This document shows positions 43,370-52,251 of a DNA stretch of 64,000 nucleotides, piece by piece; positions within the stretch are counted from its first letter, which is position 1, and each line of letters begins with the position of its first letter. The DNA is from JAGVPT01 sp964642725 (lineage in GTDB: Bacteria > Bacteroidota > Ignavibacteria > UBA10030 > UBA8401). A program made the translations under genes and the position numbers. The DNA is taken from assembly GCA_964642725.1 (NCBI GenBank), contig CAZXQG010000010.1, positions 23,768 to 87,767 on the forward strand, written 5' to 3'. The notes beneath the pieces are model-generated. The model was not told the origin of the DNA. It made no database searches and saw only the letters and a list, made by a program, of their open reading frames with translations.

Positions 43370-43543
43370 GAGCACCCTCAACAATAGTTAGAGTAAATGA
43401 TATATGTATTATCGTGGTTTCGTACGCACGAAAGAGACTTGATTGCACAAATCTTTTCAGGCGCCCCGCGGCAAAACAAAACAACGATGACACGATGTCC
43501 CGTGTGATAAATGCTTTTGTCCTTTATCATAACCATATGAAAA

Positions 43544-43843
43544 TCACTTGCACTGTTTGATCAATTTTTCCATGGCATCAATATGCTCCGAAAACGCCTT
43601 TCTCCCTGTTTGAGTCACCGTATAGGTCGTGAGGGTTTTCTTTCCAACGAATTCCTTTTCCACTTTAACATATTTCCTTTTTTCCAGGGTTGCGATGTGC
43701 GTTGCGAGATTTCCGTCTGTCAAAGCAAGCATTTTTTTTAACGAATTAAAGTCCATCGAATCATTTACGGCAAGAATCGACATTACCGCCAAACGAACAC
43801 GGTTCTCAAAAACTCTATTTAAGTTCTCGAAGATCTCGTTCAC
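43544..43843 (-). CDS. Winged-helix transcriptional regulator (HTH_34/ArsR-like)
   Basis: A 99-residue DNA-binding protein. It follows the one-domain winged-helix plan: NRVRLAVMSILAVNDSMDFN (helix 1-2), LKKMLALTDGNLATHIATLEKRKYVKVE as the recognition helix, and the wing FVGKKTLTTYTVTQTGRKAFSEHI. No effector domain is present. Its ATG overlaps the stop of the upstream membrane-protein gene by four bases (ATGA), so the two are made together. Such pairs are common in Bacteroidota, where the partner protein may sequester or signal to the regulator (inference). Confidence 0.85.
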   Translation of the reverse strand: MNEIFENLNRVFENRVRLAVMSILAVNDSMDFNSLKKMLALTDGNLATHIATLEKRKYVKVEKEFVGKKTLTTYTVTQTGRKAFSEHIDAMEKLIKQCK

Positions 43844-44442
43844 TTTTCGTACTTAAAATACATGAAGGTCCCATACACAATGTGCAGAACACCAAACCCC
43901 GCCCCCCAAAAAATCAACCCGAACTGGATCCAGAAGGAACCAGCCAAACCCAGACATATCTCGCTCAAACCAAGGTAACGAATTTCTTTCAACGTGTATT
44001 TGCTTGTGTTGAGCAGTGCGAGTCCGTAAAAAATCAGCATCGCCGGAGCGATTAAGAAAGGAATGTTGTGATGCACCAGAACAAAGCAGAATGCCCCGCC
44101 CACAGCCAGCGGAATAAACAAATTCACCAAGAGCGACTTTGTGGCAGCGCTCCAAACTGGAAGTTCCTTTTTCCGCGCCATTCGCAACGAGAAATACGCT
44201 GCGAGGCTTAAGGCAACAACCAGCGTCGCGATAGATCCAACCAGGAAAAGACCTGCGGCATTCGGGGCTGAAATGTCAGTTCCCATAGTGAGGATGGAGT
44301 ACTGCGCAATGACAGCCGCTGCAATTCCAACAATGCCAGCGCTTACTCCTGAAAGCCCGCTCAGCGAAAGAAATTTCGTCGATTGTTCCATCATCGATCG
44401 GATTTCCGAAATATCCTTCAGGCGGTCGTCAATGGTAGCCAT
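43840..44442 (-). CDS. Membrane protein paired with winged-helix regulator
   Basis: A 200-residue protein with a short helical cytosolic N-terminus (ISEIRSMMEQSTKFLSLSG) and about six membrane helices: SAGIVGIAAAVIAQYSIL, GLFLVGSIATLVVALSLAAYF, LLVNLFIPLAVGGAFCFVLV and others, ending MYFKYEK. The gene overlaps the winged-helix gene by ATGA on the same strand. The arrangement suggests a membrane sensor with its regulator, but no ligand site is recognised. No named family was identified. Confidence 0.75.
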   Translation of the reverse strand: MATIDDRLKDISEIRSMMEQSTKFLSLSGLSGVSAGIVGIAAAVIAQYSILTMGTDISAPNAAGLFLVGSIATLVVALSLAAYFSLRMARKKELPVWSAATKSLLVNLFIPLAVGGAFCFVLVHHNIPFLIAPAMLIFYGLALLNTSKYTLKEIRYLGLSEICLGLAGSFWIQFGLIFWGAGFGVLHIVYGTFMYFKYEK

Positions 44443-44710
44443 AGAAAATTGTTCAATTAGTGGAAGACAGGGTGACTCAATTTATCGTATTATTTTGCAA
44501 AGCACTTTGTATCACAAAGTTAATACGCAAAAGAATCAATGTCAAGAGAAATTTCGCGGTGGGTCCGTTTCAAGCTAAGCGATTGCTCAATACAACCGCA
44601 GAGCTTATTCAGTGAGGAAATTCTGGCAGAATGGTCCGCGACACAGCGGTATCATCAACGGCTACTCGATTTCGCGGGCATGCAGATATTTATGCTCAAT
44701 TACCAGCCAA

Positions 44711-45205
44711 TTATTTACTCGCTCTCGCCGCCAACTGGCGATCCATCATAATCAAGCTCACCGGCGAATCGCCGACCATCTTCAATTGTTCAAGAATGTC
44801 CCCGGCGCTCTTCTCTTCCTCCAATTGTTCGGTGATAAACCATTCGAGCATGATCTGCGTCGGATAATCTTTTTCTTTGATGGCAAGTTCATACAACTTA
44901 TTGATCATCGCTGTTACTTTCTCCTCATGCTCCACCACCTGCTTGAAAACATCGGCGGGCGATTTGAACTTCGCATGCGGCTTTTCGATCGTTTCCAACT
45001 CGACGTGCCCGTTCCGTTCGATCACGTACCCGTAAAACTTCATTGCGTGCGCGTATTCTTCCGTACTCTGAACTTTCATCCAGCTTGCAAAACCGGAGAA
45101 GTTGGACTCGGCGAAATAGGTAGACATTGCGAGATACAAATAGGATGAAAACAATTCCTTGTTGATCTGGTTGTTTATCGCATCCTGAATTGCCTTGCTC
45201 AGCAT
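44711..45205 (-). CDS. ftnA: Ferritin
   Basis: A 164-residue four-helix iron-storage protein with AAGGGAAG before ATG 45205. The ferroxidase centre residues fall at the expected places: Glu in NKELFSSYLYLAMSTYF (about 17), Glu and His in STEEYAHAMKFYGYV (about 49-53), Glu in VVEHEEKVTAMI, and Gln/Glu in WFITEQLEEEKSA. Matches bacterial FtnA rather than bacterioferritin, since the heme Met is absent. It oxidises and stores iron as 24-mers. The gene is alone on the minus strand. Confidence 0.96.
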   Translation of the reverse strand: MLSKAIQDAINNQINKELFSSYLYLAMSTYFAESNFSGFASWMKVQSTEEYAHAMKFYGYVIERNGHVELETIEKPHAKFKSPADVFKQVVEHEEKVTAMINKLYELAIKEKDYPTQIMLEWFITEQLEEEKSAGDILEQLKMVGDSPVSLIMMDRQLAARASK

Positions 45206-45415
45206 GGTGCTTCCCTTTCAATTAGTTGGATGATTGTTGGCAAATTTGAATAAGTTAATATAATCAATTTCATTGTTCAAAGCATGGAACATGCAGCGAA
45301 GGTAATGTGTCAGCTTTGGGCGCATTCTTCGTGTGACAGGCATTATTGCCAATCAAACAGGTCGGCCAAAAATATCTGACCAACGATGTGCTGAAATTGA
45401 TCCATCGACTGCAGC

Positions 45416-47977
45416 TCACGCCCACAAAACCAGCCCTTGTTTTAATGGATTGTCGATTTCCATGTGGTGCGGCAGAATACGAACGGTGTAACCCTGCCGC
45501 CCGCTTGATTCTGACTTAATGGTACTGACGAATTCAAACGCCCTCCCTTTCAGTTTTCCTGATGCGGCCATCGGAAGAACCGTCGGATTCACAATTTCTC
45601 CGCTCAAATTAAGCATGCCGTGGCACAATTCCACCGTCACATCATCCGGCGTCAACGCCCCGAGGTCGATGCTCGCGCGGACATCGAGCGCCTCGCCAAC
45701 CTTCATTCCTTTCTGCCCGTCCGATTTGATCTCAACGATCTTCATACCAGCCCAGTTCTGTTGTATCTTCGCCCGCCACAATGCAAGGGCTTTCGTGTTC
45801 TTCATTTTTTCACCGGTGAGCGACAGATACCGGTTATGGGCAGGGAGATAATATTGTTCCGTGTATTCTTTCACCATCCTGTTGGTATTGAACACCGGAC
45901 AGATTTCACGCATGGAGGTTTTCATTTTGCTGATCCATGCGCGGGGCAGTCCGTCGGCGCCGCGATTGTAGAACAGAGGAATCAGTTCCTTCTCGAGAAG
46001 ATTGTAGAGCGCGTTCGATTCGACTTCGTCCTGATAGTTTTCGTCGCCATACTCTTCTCCCTGGCCGATTGCCCAGCCGGTGTTGACGTTGCATGCCTCC
46101 ACCCACCAGCCGTCGAGGACGCTAAGATTGAGAGCACCATTCACCGCTGCTTTCATCCCGCTCGTGCCGCTTGCCTCGAGTGGACGGCGCGGCGTATTCA
46201 GCCAAACGTCGACGCCTTGAACAAGATAGCGGGCAACGACCATATCATAATCTTCAATGAAAACCATACGGCGCCGAACTTCGGGCTGCCGCGCAAAATG
46301 AACTATCTCTCGGATGAATTCCTTTCCGGGATTATCCAGCGGATGGGCCTTCCCGGCAAAAATAATTTGCACCGGCCGGTCCTTGTCGCTGAGAATGCGA
46401 ATCAGACGTTCTGCATCGCGCAACAGCAAGGTAGCCCTTTTGTACGTGGCATAGCGGCGCGCAAAACCGATTGTGAGAGCATCGGGGTTGAGGAGCTCCG
46501 CCGCTTGTGCCACCTCATTGCGCAACGCTCCTCGTGATTCAAATTGAGACCGGAGCCGCTGACGTGCAAATGCAACGAGCCGTTCTCGTCTTCGTTCATG
46601 CGTCCGCCAGATCTCTTCATCCGGAATCCGATGCACAAAACTCCACAACGCGCTTTCGCTGACGTCGTCCTTCCATCGGCGACCCAAATATCGTTCAAAT
46701 AATCCCATCATATCGCGGCTGACCCACGACGGGACGTGCACGCCGTTCGTAATGGAACCGATCGGAGTATCTTGCGCCGGAATGCCGGGCCAAACATTCT
46801 GCCACATCGCCCGCGAAACTTCACCATGGAGTTTGCTCACACCGTTGCTGTATGCAGACATTCGCAAAGCCAAAATCGTCATGCAAAAATCTTCCGCGTC
46901 GTTGTTGATGTCTCTCCTGCCTAATCCGAGAAAATCTCTTCGGGAAATTCCGAGTGTGCCATAGAACTGGCCAAAATATTTGTCCATCAACACCGGAGTA
47001 AAATAATCGTTTCCTGCAGGTACAGGAGTGTGTGTGGTAAAGACCGCTCCCGCAGTCGCCGCCTCACGAGCTTCGGCGAAGGAAATATTATTCTCCTTCA
47101 TCAGCTGCCGGCATTGCTCGAGCGAAAGAAACGCCGAGTGCCCTTCGTTCATGTGGCACACCGTCGGTTTCATCCCCATTGCACACAACGCCCTATAGCC
47201 TCCGATGCCGAGCATGATTTCCTGTTTCATTCTCAATTCACGATCGCCGGCGTAGAGTTGATCCGTGATGTCCTGGTCTTCCTGAGAGTTCACCGGGATG
47301 TTTGTGTCCAGCAGAAAAACAGGAACCCGTCCAGCCTGCACCCGCCATACTTGCGCAAAGACGCTTCGCCCCGGAAACTCGACCGACACCGTGATAGGCT
47401 TGTCTTCCTTGTCCTTCTCGATCTGGATCGGCTGTGTGTAGAAATCATTTTCAGGATGGCGCTCCTGCTGCCAGCCATCCACATTCAGGTACTGACTGAA
47501 GTAACCCTGTTGATAAAGCAATCCGACACCGACGAGCGGAATACCCAGGTCGCTGGCCGATTTGATATGGTCGCCGGAAAGAATACCCAAGCCGCCGGAA
47601 TAGTTCGGCAAACATTCTGTCAACCCAAACTCTGCGGAAAAATATGCGACGGCCGGACTGCTCTCCTTGCCGTATTTTTTTTGAAACCAACTTGAGCTTA
47701 CGTCAAGGTATTGCGCGTACCGGTCCCACGCACGGTCAAGTTCGCCCAGAAACGCTTCATCATGCGCCAGCGAGTTGAGCCGTTGCTGCTTAATTGCTCC
47801 GAGCATCAGAACGGGATTGTGGTGAGATTCTTCCCACAAGTCGGTGTCAAGGCGCATGAACACTTCCAGAAGTTCGTGATCCCAAACCCAAATGAGATTA
47901 TATGCAAGTGCATACAGACGTTGAAGCGGTTGAGGAAGTGAAGGTGCGACAGAATAAGTGAAAATCGGACGAGTCAT
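45416..47977 (-). CDS. glgP: Alpha-glucan (glycogen) phosphorylase, archaeal/Thermotoga type
   Basis: An 853-residue enzyme with GGAGG before ATG 47977 that releases glucose-1-phosphate from glycogen or maltodextrins. It is the alpha-glucan family form: an N-terminal DUF3417-like segment (LQRLYALAYNLIWVWDHELLE), FSAEFGLTECLPNYSGGLG, a catalytic core with HMNEGHSAFLSLE and THTPVPAGNDYF, and PRRPLEASGTSGMKAA with the pyridoxal phosphate Lys near residue 607, followed by WVEACNVNTGWAIG. The C-terminal part (about 720 on) includes a strand-rich domain. No other glycogen gene is adjacent; a PafA-like phosphatase gene lies upstream. Confidence 0.95.
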   Translation of the reverse strand: MTRPIFTYSVAPSLPQPLQRLYALAYNLIWVWDHELLEVFMRLDTDLWEESHHNPVLMLGAIKQQRLNSLAHDEAFLGELDRAWDRYAQYLDVSSSWFQKKYGKESSPAVAYFSAEFGLTECLPNYSGGLGILSGDHIKSASDLGIPLVGVGLLYQQGYFSQYLNVDGWQQERHPENDFYTQPIQIEKDKEDKPITVSVEFPGRSVFAQVWRVQAGRVPVFLLDTNIPVNSQEDQDITDQLYAGDRELRMKQEIMLGIGGYRALCAMGMKPTVCHMNEGHSAFLSLEQCRQLMKENNISFAEAREAATAGAVFTTHTPVPAGNDYFTPVLMDKYFGQFYGTLGISRRDFLGLGRRDINNDAEDFCMTILALRMSAYSNGVSKLHGEVSRAMWQNVWPGIPAQDTPIGSITNGVHVPSWVSRDMMGLFERYLGRRWKDDVSESALWSFVHRIPDEEIWRTHERRRERLVAFARQRLRSQFESRGALRNEVAQAAELLNPDALTIGFARRYATYKRATLLLRDAERLIRILSDKDRPVQIIFAGKAHPLDNPGKEFIREIVHFARQPEVRRRMVFIEDYDMVVARYLVQGVDVWLNTPRRPLEASGTSGMKAAVNGALNLSVLDGWWVEACNVNTGWAIGQGEEYGDENYQDEVESNALYNLLEKELIPLFYNRGADGLPRAWISKMKTSMREICPVFNTNRMVKEYTEQYYLPAHNRYLSLTGEKMKNTKALALWRAKIQQNWAGMKIVEIKSDGQKGMKVGEALDVRASIDLGALTPDDVTVELCHGMLNLSGEIVNPTVLPMAASGKLKGRAFEFVSTIKSESSGRQGYTVRILPHHMEIDNPLKQGLVLWA

Positions 47978-48028
47978 AAATCCTCCATCGTCAGCATTGA
48001 ACGGTATCGAAGAATCGTGGAACCGATG

Positions 48029-49651
48029 TTATTTGAATTCTTCCATCGGCACGCCGTCGACAGTCGGGGGGTAGTCTATATTGAGAATACGAGCAAGTGT
48101 CGGAGCGATGTCGACTGTGTGGACTTCGCGTTGGCTATGTACTGCTTTCATTCCGGGGTACAAGAATATTATCGGCACATGGGTGTCATAACTGTAGACC
48201 GATCCGTGAGTGGTCCCGGTGGAATGGGACTCCACAAGGCAGTTTTCACAGTACCGAATTTGAAAGTCTTCTCCTCTCGGCGGATAGTAACTCCGTCTAA
48301 ATTGTGCGAGATACGGTCGGTCGGGCGTGTTCGAATCCATCAACTCGCGGCGAAAATATACATCGGCGATACCGTCTATTCGACGCAACGCTTCACCAAC
48401 ATGTTGTTCGAGCTGGATACTGTCTTTCCCGGCACGGGCCGCAGCTGCATAATTGAGAAATTCTCCTGCTTCAAAAACCTGTTCTTGTATCCCCCATTCC
48501 ATCCGAATCGCGTTGTCGATCGAATCGATCTTCATTTTTATTTGAGTAGGATATAGAAGTCGGCGCGCCTCCTGATGCCTGAACTGAACAAGAAATTCCG
48601 GCAGCGGCATCACCCCGTGATCGGCGCTTAACACTACGAGAACGTTGGAGGAACCGACAATCGAATCCACGAGAGAAAGAAAAGAGCCGAGCGCCCGATC
48701 AAGCCGGAATAAATAATCCATGATCTCGTGGCTGTTCGGGCCGAATGCATGACCGACATAGTCACAATCGGACAGGCTGAGACAGAGAAGGTCGGTAACG
48801 CGGCGTTGGCCGAGTTCTTCCGCCTCGATCGCTTTCCCCGCAAAATCCAGGACAAGCATGTCGCCGTACGGCGACGTAAGAATCTGGTCGTTTTTTCTTG
48901 AAGATGAAAACCTGTGAGGAAACGATGAAGAAGAATCCCATCTTGCTTCGGCGCTGAAGTCGTCGGGGCCTTCTTTGGTGTACACGCTGTCGGGCAAAAG
49001 CTTGGTCCATGAAGCGGGAACGTTATTTTCTATCCACTTTGAATTGTTGAAGCGGCGCACCCATTCCGGTTCATGCTGCGTGTAGTAATCCGATGTCACC
49101 ATGTGGCCATTCTTCCGGCTGTACCAAAAAGCGTAATCGGGGTGTTTGCCCCCCATCAAAATCGCCGCCCGGTCTTTTCCAGACATCGCAATAACCTTCG
49201 ACCGAGGCGATGAATCTTTCAGCCAGTCGCCTACCGCCGTAACAAGAAGATTGTTGGGTGACGAGCCGCCTCCTTCGCCGTCGACGCCGCCCGCCATGGT
49301 ATCTGCAACACAATAGACCGACTTTCGCGTTACAGGATTTATCCATTCATTGTCGATGATACCGCTCTTCATCGGATACGTTCCCGTGCTGAGTGTTGCG
49401 TGCCCGAGACATGTTACGCTCGAAGCGTAGTTGAGATTCGCATTCGAGAAGAACACTCCATCGGTGTAGAGCCGTTTGAATCCGCCCGCGAAAGACGGGG
49501 CAAAGCGGTCAAAGTAATCTTCCCGCATCTGGTCCACCGAAATAAAGATAATCAACCGCGGCTGCTCGGCAGCATACATTCGAAATTTCATCATCGTCAG
49601 TATCGTCCCAGCCCAAAAAATTCGTTTGCACCAGCTGTTCATTATCGGCAT
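48029..49651 (-). CDS. PafA-type alkaline phosphatase
   Basis: A 540-residue exported phosphatase. ATG 49651 (behind GGGAAAAGA) gives a leader ending near MMKFRMYAAEQ. The nucleophile region is SSVTCLGHATLSTGTYP, where Thr replaces the Ser of E. coli PhoA, as in PafA; GKDRAAILMGGKHPD has the PafA Lys-x-Arg pair that binds phosphate. Metal ligands are the Asp of FISVDQMREDY, DYVGHAFGPNS, LSADHGVMP and the His of GTTHGSVYSYDTHVP. PafA acts on phosphomonoesters and, unlike PhoA, is not repressed by phosphate. A 5'-nucleotidase gene lies divergently, so both serve phosphate or nucleoside scavenging. Confidence 0.9.
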   Translation of the reverse strand: MPIMNSWCKRIFWAGTILTMMKFRMYAAEQPRLIIFISVDQMREDYFDRFAPSFAGGFKRLYTDGVFFSNANLNYASSVTCLGHATLSTGTYPMKSGIIDNEWINPVTRKSVYCVADTMAGGVDGEGGGSSPNNLLVTAVGDWLKDSSPRSKVIAMSGKDRAAILMGGKHPDYAFWYSRKNGHMVTSDYYTQHEPEWVRRFNNSKWIENNVPASWTKLLPDSVYTKEGPDDFSAEARWDSSSSFPHRFSSSRKNDQILTSPYGDMLVLDFAGKAIEAEELGQRRVTDLLCLSLSDCDYVGHAFGPNSHEIMDYLFRLDRALGSFLSLVDSIVGSSNVLVVLSADHGVMPLPEFLVQFRHQEARRLLYPTQIKMKIDSIDNAIRMEWGIQEQVFEAGEFLNYAAAARAGKDSIQLEQHVGEALRRIDGIADVYFRRELMDSNTPDRPYLAQFRRSYYPPRGEDFQIRYCENCLVESHSTGTTHGSVYSYDTHVPIIFLYPGMKAVHSQREVHTVDIAPTLARILNIDYPPTVDGVPMEEFK

Positions 49652-49817
49652 TCTTTTCCCGCTGAAGTTCGTTGTTGACCTATTCAATTCGGGTGCAAGA
49701 TACGACAAAGTTAGAAAGATAGAAAGAGCTATTCCAAAAAATCATTTTATTTTGTATCTTGAAACAACAAGAGTTGACAATTCCTTAACCTATCAACAAC
49801 GGAGTACGGGCACCCAC

Positions 49818-51314
49818 ATGATAAAATCGATTTCTCTTGCCGGCTGTCTTTGGCTTTTGTCCGTTTTCCCTCTGGCCTCCCAGCCGAAAACCGTTACCAT
49901 CCTGCATACCAACGATATCCATGCAAATTTCATTCCGCATGAAGCGACATGGATCAAGGAAACTCCGAAGCCGATGGTAGGAGGGATCAACGAACTTTCG
50001 TTCGCGCTCGACAGCATCCGGAAGATAAACAATGCGACGCTGTACCTTGACGCCGGAGATATCATGACGGGCAATCCGATTACCGAGTACGAGTACAAAG
50101 GCGCGCTCGGCGGAGCGCTGTTCGAAATGATGAACATGATTGGCTGTGAAGCGTGGTGTCTCGGGAACCACGATTTCGATCTGGGCCAGCAAAATTTACT
50201 CCGCCTCACGGAGATCGCAAAGTTTCCGACGCTCTCGGCGAATGTCGTGAACGACAAGGGCGAGTACCCGGTGAATAACAAGCCGTATATCATCGTTGAA
50301 AAGAATGGGCTCAAAATCGGCATTATCGGCGTCATGTCGCAAGGCTTGTACGGCTTAGTGAATCAAACAATGCTTGTCGGAATCAAAGTCCTTGCGCCGG
50401 CAGCAACAACGCAGAAGTTTATTGACGAGCTGCAGCCCAAAACAGACTTGATCATTGCCTTGACCCATGAAGGCGTGGACGATGATTCAGTGCTGGCTAT
50501 GAATGTCCATGGCCTGAACGTCATTGTCGGCGGGCATTCACACACGCGCTTGAAAAAGCCGAAACTCATCAACGGCGTCATTATCGTCCAGACCGGTTCG
50601 TACTGCGAGAACCTCGGCATACTCGATTTGACCGTTGAAAATAAGAAAGTGACGCAGTACAACGGCCAGCTGCTTCAACTATGGTACGACAGCGCGCGGC
50701 CAAAGACCGAATTATCAGCATTCATCGATTCTGCCCGGCATGGCATTGAAAAAGACTACAGCCAAGTAATCGGAACGCTGAAGAAAGACTGGGTTCGCGA
50801 CGACAACGGTGAGTCCGGAATCGGCGATTTTCTTGCGGACGCGCAGCGAGAAGCTGCTCATGCCGACGTCGGTTTTATGAACAACACTGGCATCAGGAAG
50901 AATCTTTCGGCCGGACCGATATCGAAACGAGACATTTTTGAGATTCTTCCGTTTAGAAATATTCTGACGACATTCGTGCTGAACGGAAACGAAGTAAAAA
51001 CCATCGTTCTAAATTACATCGAGAAACATCTGAGGATCCAAACATCGGGTATACAATGCGAATGGAAACGGTCATCTGACGGAAAAGTTGAAATTGTGAA
51101 GCTTGAGATCAATGGAAAGCCGTTCGACGAACAGGGCACTTACATCGGAGCTGCGAGTGACTTCTTTATCGGCGAGGCGCGGCATTATCTGGGTATTGAG
51201 ATTCTTCATCCTATATACCTCCAGCAAACGGTCTTCGAGACAATTGAGAATAAAGTACGTAATGAAAAAGAGGTAGATTCAAAAATAGAGAATCGTTTCA
51301 AAGAGGATAAGTAA
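49818..51314 (+). CDS. Periplasmic 5'-nucleotidase / UDP-sugar hydrolase (UshA-like)
   Basis: A 498-residue exported metallophosphatase. ATG 49818 gives a leader (MIKSISLAGCLWLLSVFPLA). The N-terminal calcineurin-like domain shows ILHTNDIHANF, LYLDAGDIMTGNP, EAWCLGNHDFDLGQ and VIVGGHSHTRL, all metal-binding motifs. The C-terminal domain (about 330 on) has the substrate-binding IGDFLADAQREAAHADVGFMN and ISKRDIFEILPFRNIL. It hydrolyses nucleotides, UDP-sugars or related phosphates; the true substrate is not known. The C-terminus is a charged helix (KVRNEKEVDSKIENRFKED). Transcribed divergently from the phosphatase gene. Confidence 0.92.
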   Translation: MIKSISLAGCLWLLSVFPLASQPKTVTILHTNDIHANFIPHEATWIKETPKPMVGGINELSFALDSIRKINNATLYLDAGDIMTGNPITEYEYKGALGGALFEMMNMIGCEAWCLGNHDFDLGQQNLLRLTEIAKFPTLSANVVNDKGEYPVNNKPYIIVEKNGLKIGIIGVMSQGLYGLVNQTMLVGIKVLAPAATTQKFIDELQPKTDLIIALTHEGVDDDSVLAMNVHGLNVIVGGHSHTRLKKPKLINGVIIVQTGSYCENLGILDLTVENKKVTQYNGQLLQLWYDSARPKTELSAFIDSARHGIEKDYSQVIGTLKKDWVRDDNGESGIGDFLADAQREAAHADVGFMNNTGIRKNLSAGPISKRDIFEILPFRNILTTFVLNGNEVKTIVLNYIEKHLRIQTSGIQCEWKRSSDGKVEIVKLEINGKPFDEQGTYIGAASDFFIGEARHYLGIEILHPIYLQQTVFETIENKVRNEKEVDSKIENRFKEDK

Positions 51315-51337
51315 ATCGAGCAGTTCGAAAAACCGGT

Positions 51338-51410
51338 ACGCGCCAAGCCGTGGAGGCGCGATGTTTTCGTTTTAGAATTAATTTTGTGACTTTGCGTCTT
51401 GGCGCGATCC
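51338..51410. repeat. GCGCCAAG-type intergenic inverted repeat
   Basis: ACGCGCCAAG on the left (51338-51347) and CTTGGCGCG on the right (51399-51407) form an inverted repeat, with CTTTGCGTCTTGGCGCG sharing words with the element at 17112-17178. It lies between the 5'-nucleotidase gene and the P-loop protein gene. Confidence 0.6.
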
Positions 51411-51459
51411 TGACCTCTGGAATTATCAAGCAGTTTCAAATCATCTATAAGGCTACTCC

Positions 51460-52173
51460 ATGAGCGGAACAAACTTTCCTATTCTCATCATCACCGGCCG
51501 ACCGGCAGCAGGAAAATCGGAAGTAATCGATTTTCTTAAAAAGACAAATTCAAAAGAAAGACTGGAACGGTTTCACATTGCAGATTTCGAGGAGCTTGAC
51601 GATTTTCTATATGTTTGGGAATCGTTTGAGATCGACGATATCTTAAGCAGGCACGGCAAGCCGCGTCTGTGGTCCGACGAAAAATATTGGTTCAAAGACC
51701 ACTTCACATGGAATTTGTACATCGAGCGCATCAGCCTTGAATACCGAAAGAAGCTGGCGCGAAACCCGCACTATCATGACACAATGACGACGCTGGTGGA
51801 ATTTGCCCGCGGCGGCGATGACGGCATTTACGAAGCGCTGACGTACATGCACGAAGAAATCCTTAAACGAGCCGCCTTGATCTATATCCGCGTATCGTAC
51901 GAAGAGTCTGTGCGCAAAAATCGCCGGCGGGCGCGAAAGGGCCAAGAGGATTCAATTCTCTACCATTCCCTCCCCGACGAAAAAATGGAGTTCTACTACA
52001 AAGCAAACGATTGGGAAAAACTCGAAAAAAAGGACCCGAATTACATCGAGGTAAAAGGGTTCAAAATTCCTTACGCGTCATTTGAAAACGAGCCGGAGAA
52101 AACTCTGGATCCTTTGCTTATCGGGAGAGAATTGGAGCGAGTGACGACAAAGTTGTGGGGGATGAAGAAGTGA
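51460..52173 (+). CDS. Conserved P-loop NTPase-type protein, function unknown
   Basis: A 237-residue cytosolic protein. ILIITGRPAAGKSEVIDFLKK carries a Walker A motif (GRPAAGKS), as in nucleotide kinases and related P-loop folds. Further blocks are RFHIADFEELDDFLYVWESF, PHYHDTMTTLVEFARG, and a basic SYEESVRKNRRRARKGQEDS that may be a lid with Arg fingers. No substrate signature could be matched. I have seen proteins of this layout listed as conserved hypotheticals, so it is probably a real kinase-like family. The gene follows the repeat at 51338-51410 and stands alone. Confidence 0.75.
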   Translation: MSGTNFPILIITGRPAAGKSEVIDFLKKTNSKERLERFHIADFEELDDFLYVWESFEIDDILSRHGKPRLWSDEKYWFKDHFTWNLYIERISLEYRKKLARNPHYHDTMTTLVEFARGGDDGIYEALTYMHEEILKRAALIYIRVSYEESVRKNRRRARKGQEDSILYHSLPDEKMEFYYKANDWEKLEKKDPNYIEVKGFKIPYASFENEPEKTLDPLLIGRELERVTTKLWGMKK

Positions 52174-52251
52174 ACCGTAGATGACCGTCACCTTAAGGGT
52201 AGCGGTTATCCACGTTGCCACATATTAACAACTAGATACGGTAACGGCAAG

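Noticed and set aside
45620..46537. 305-codon plus-strand frame inside glgP
   Set aside because: It lies wholly opposite conserved phosphorylase sequence, has no leader or domain, and is a long antisense frame of a high-GC-third-position gene.
49774..49779. TTGACA box before the 5'-nucleotidase gene
   Set aside because: No -10 box lies at the proper distance, and Bacteroidota-type promoters use other boxes.
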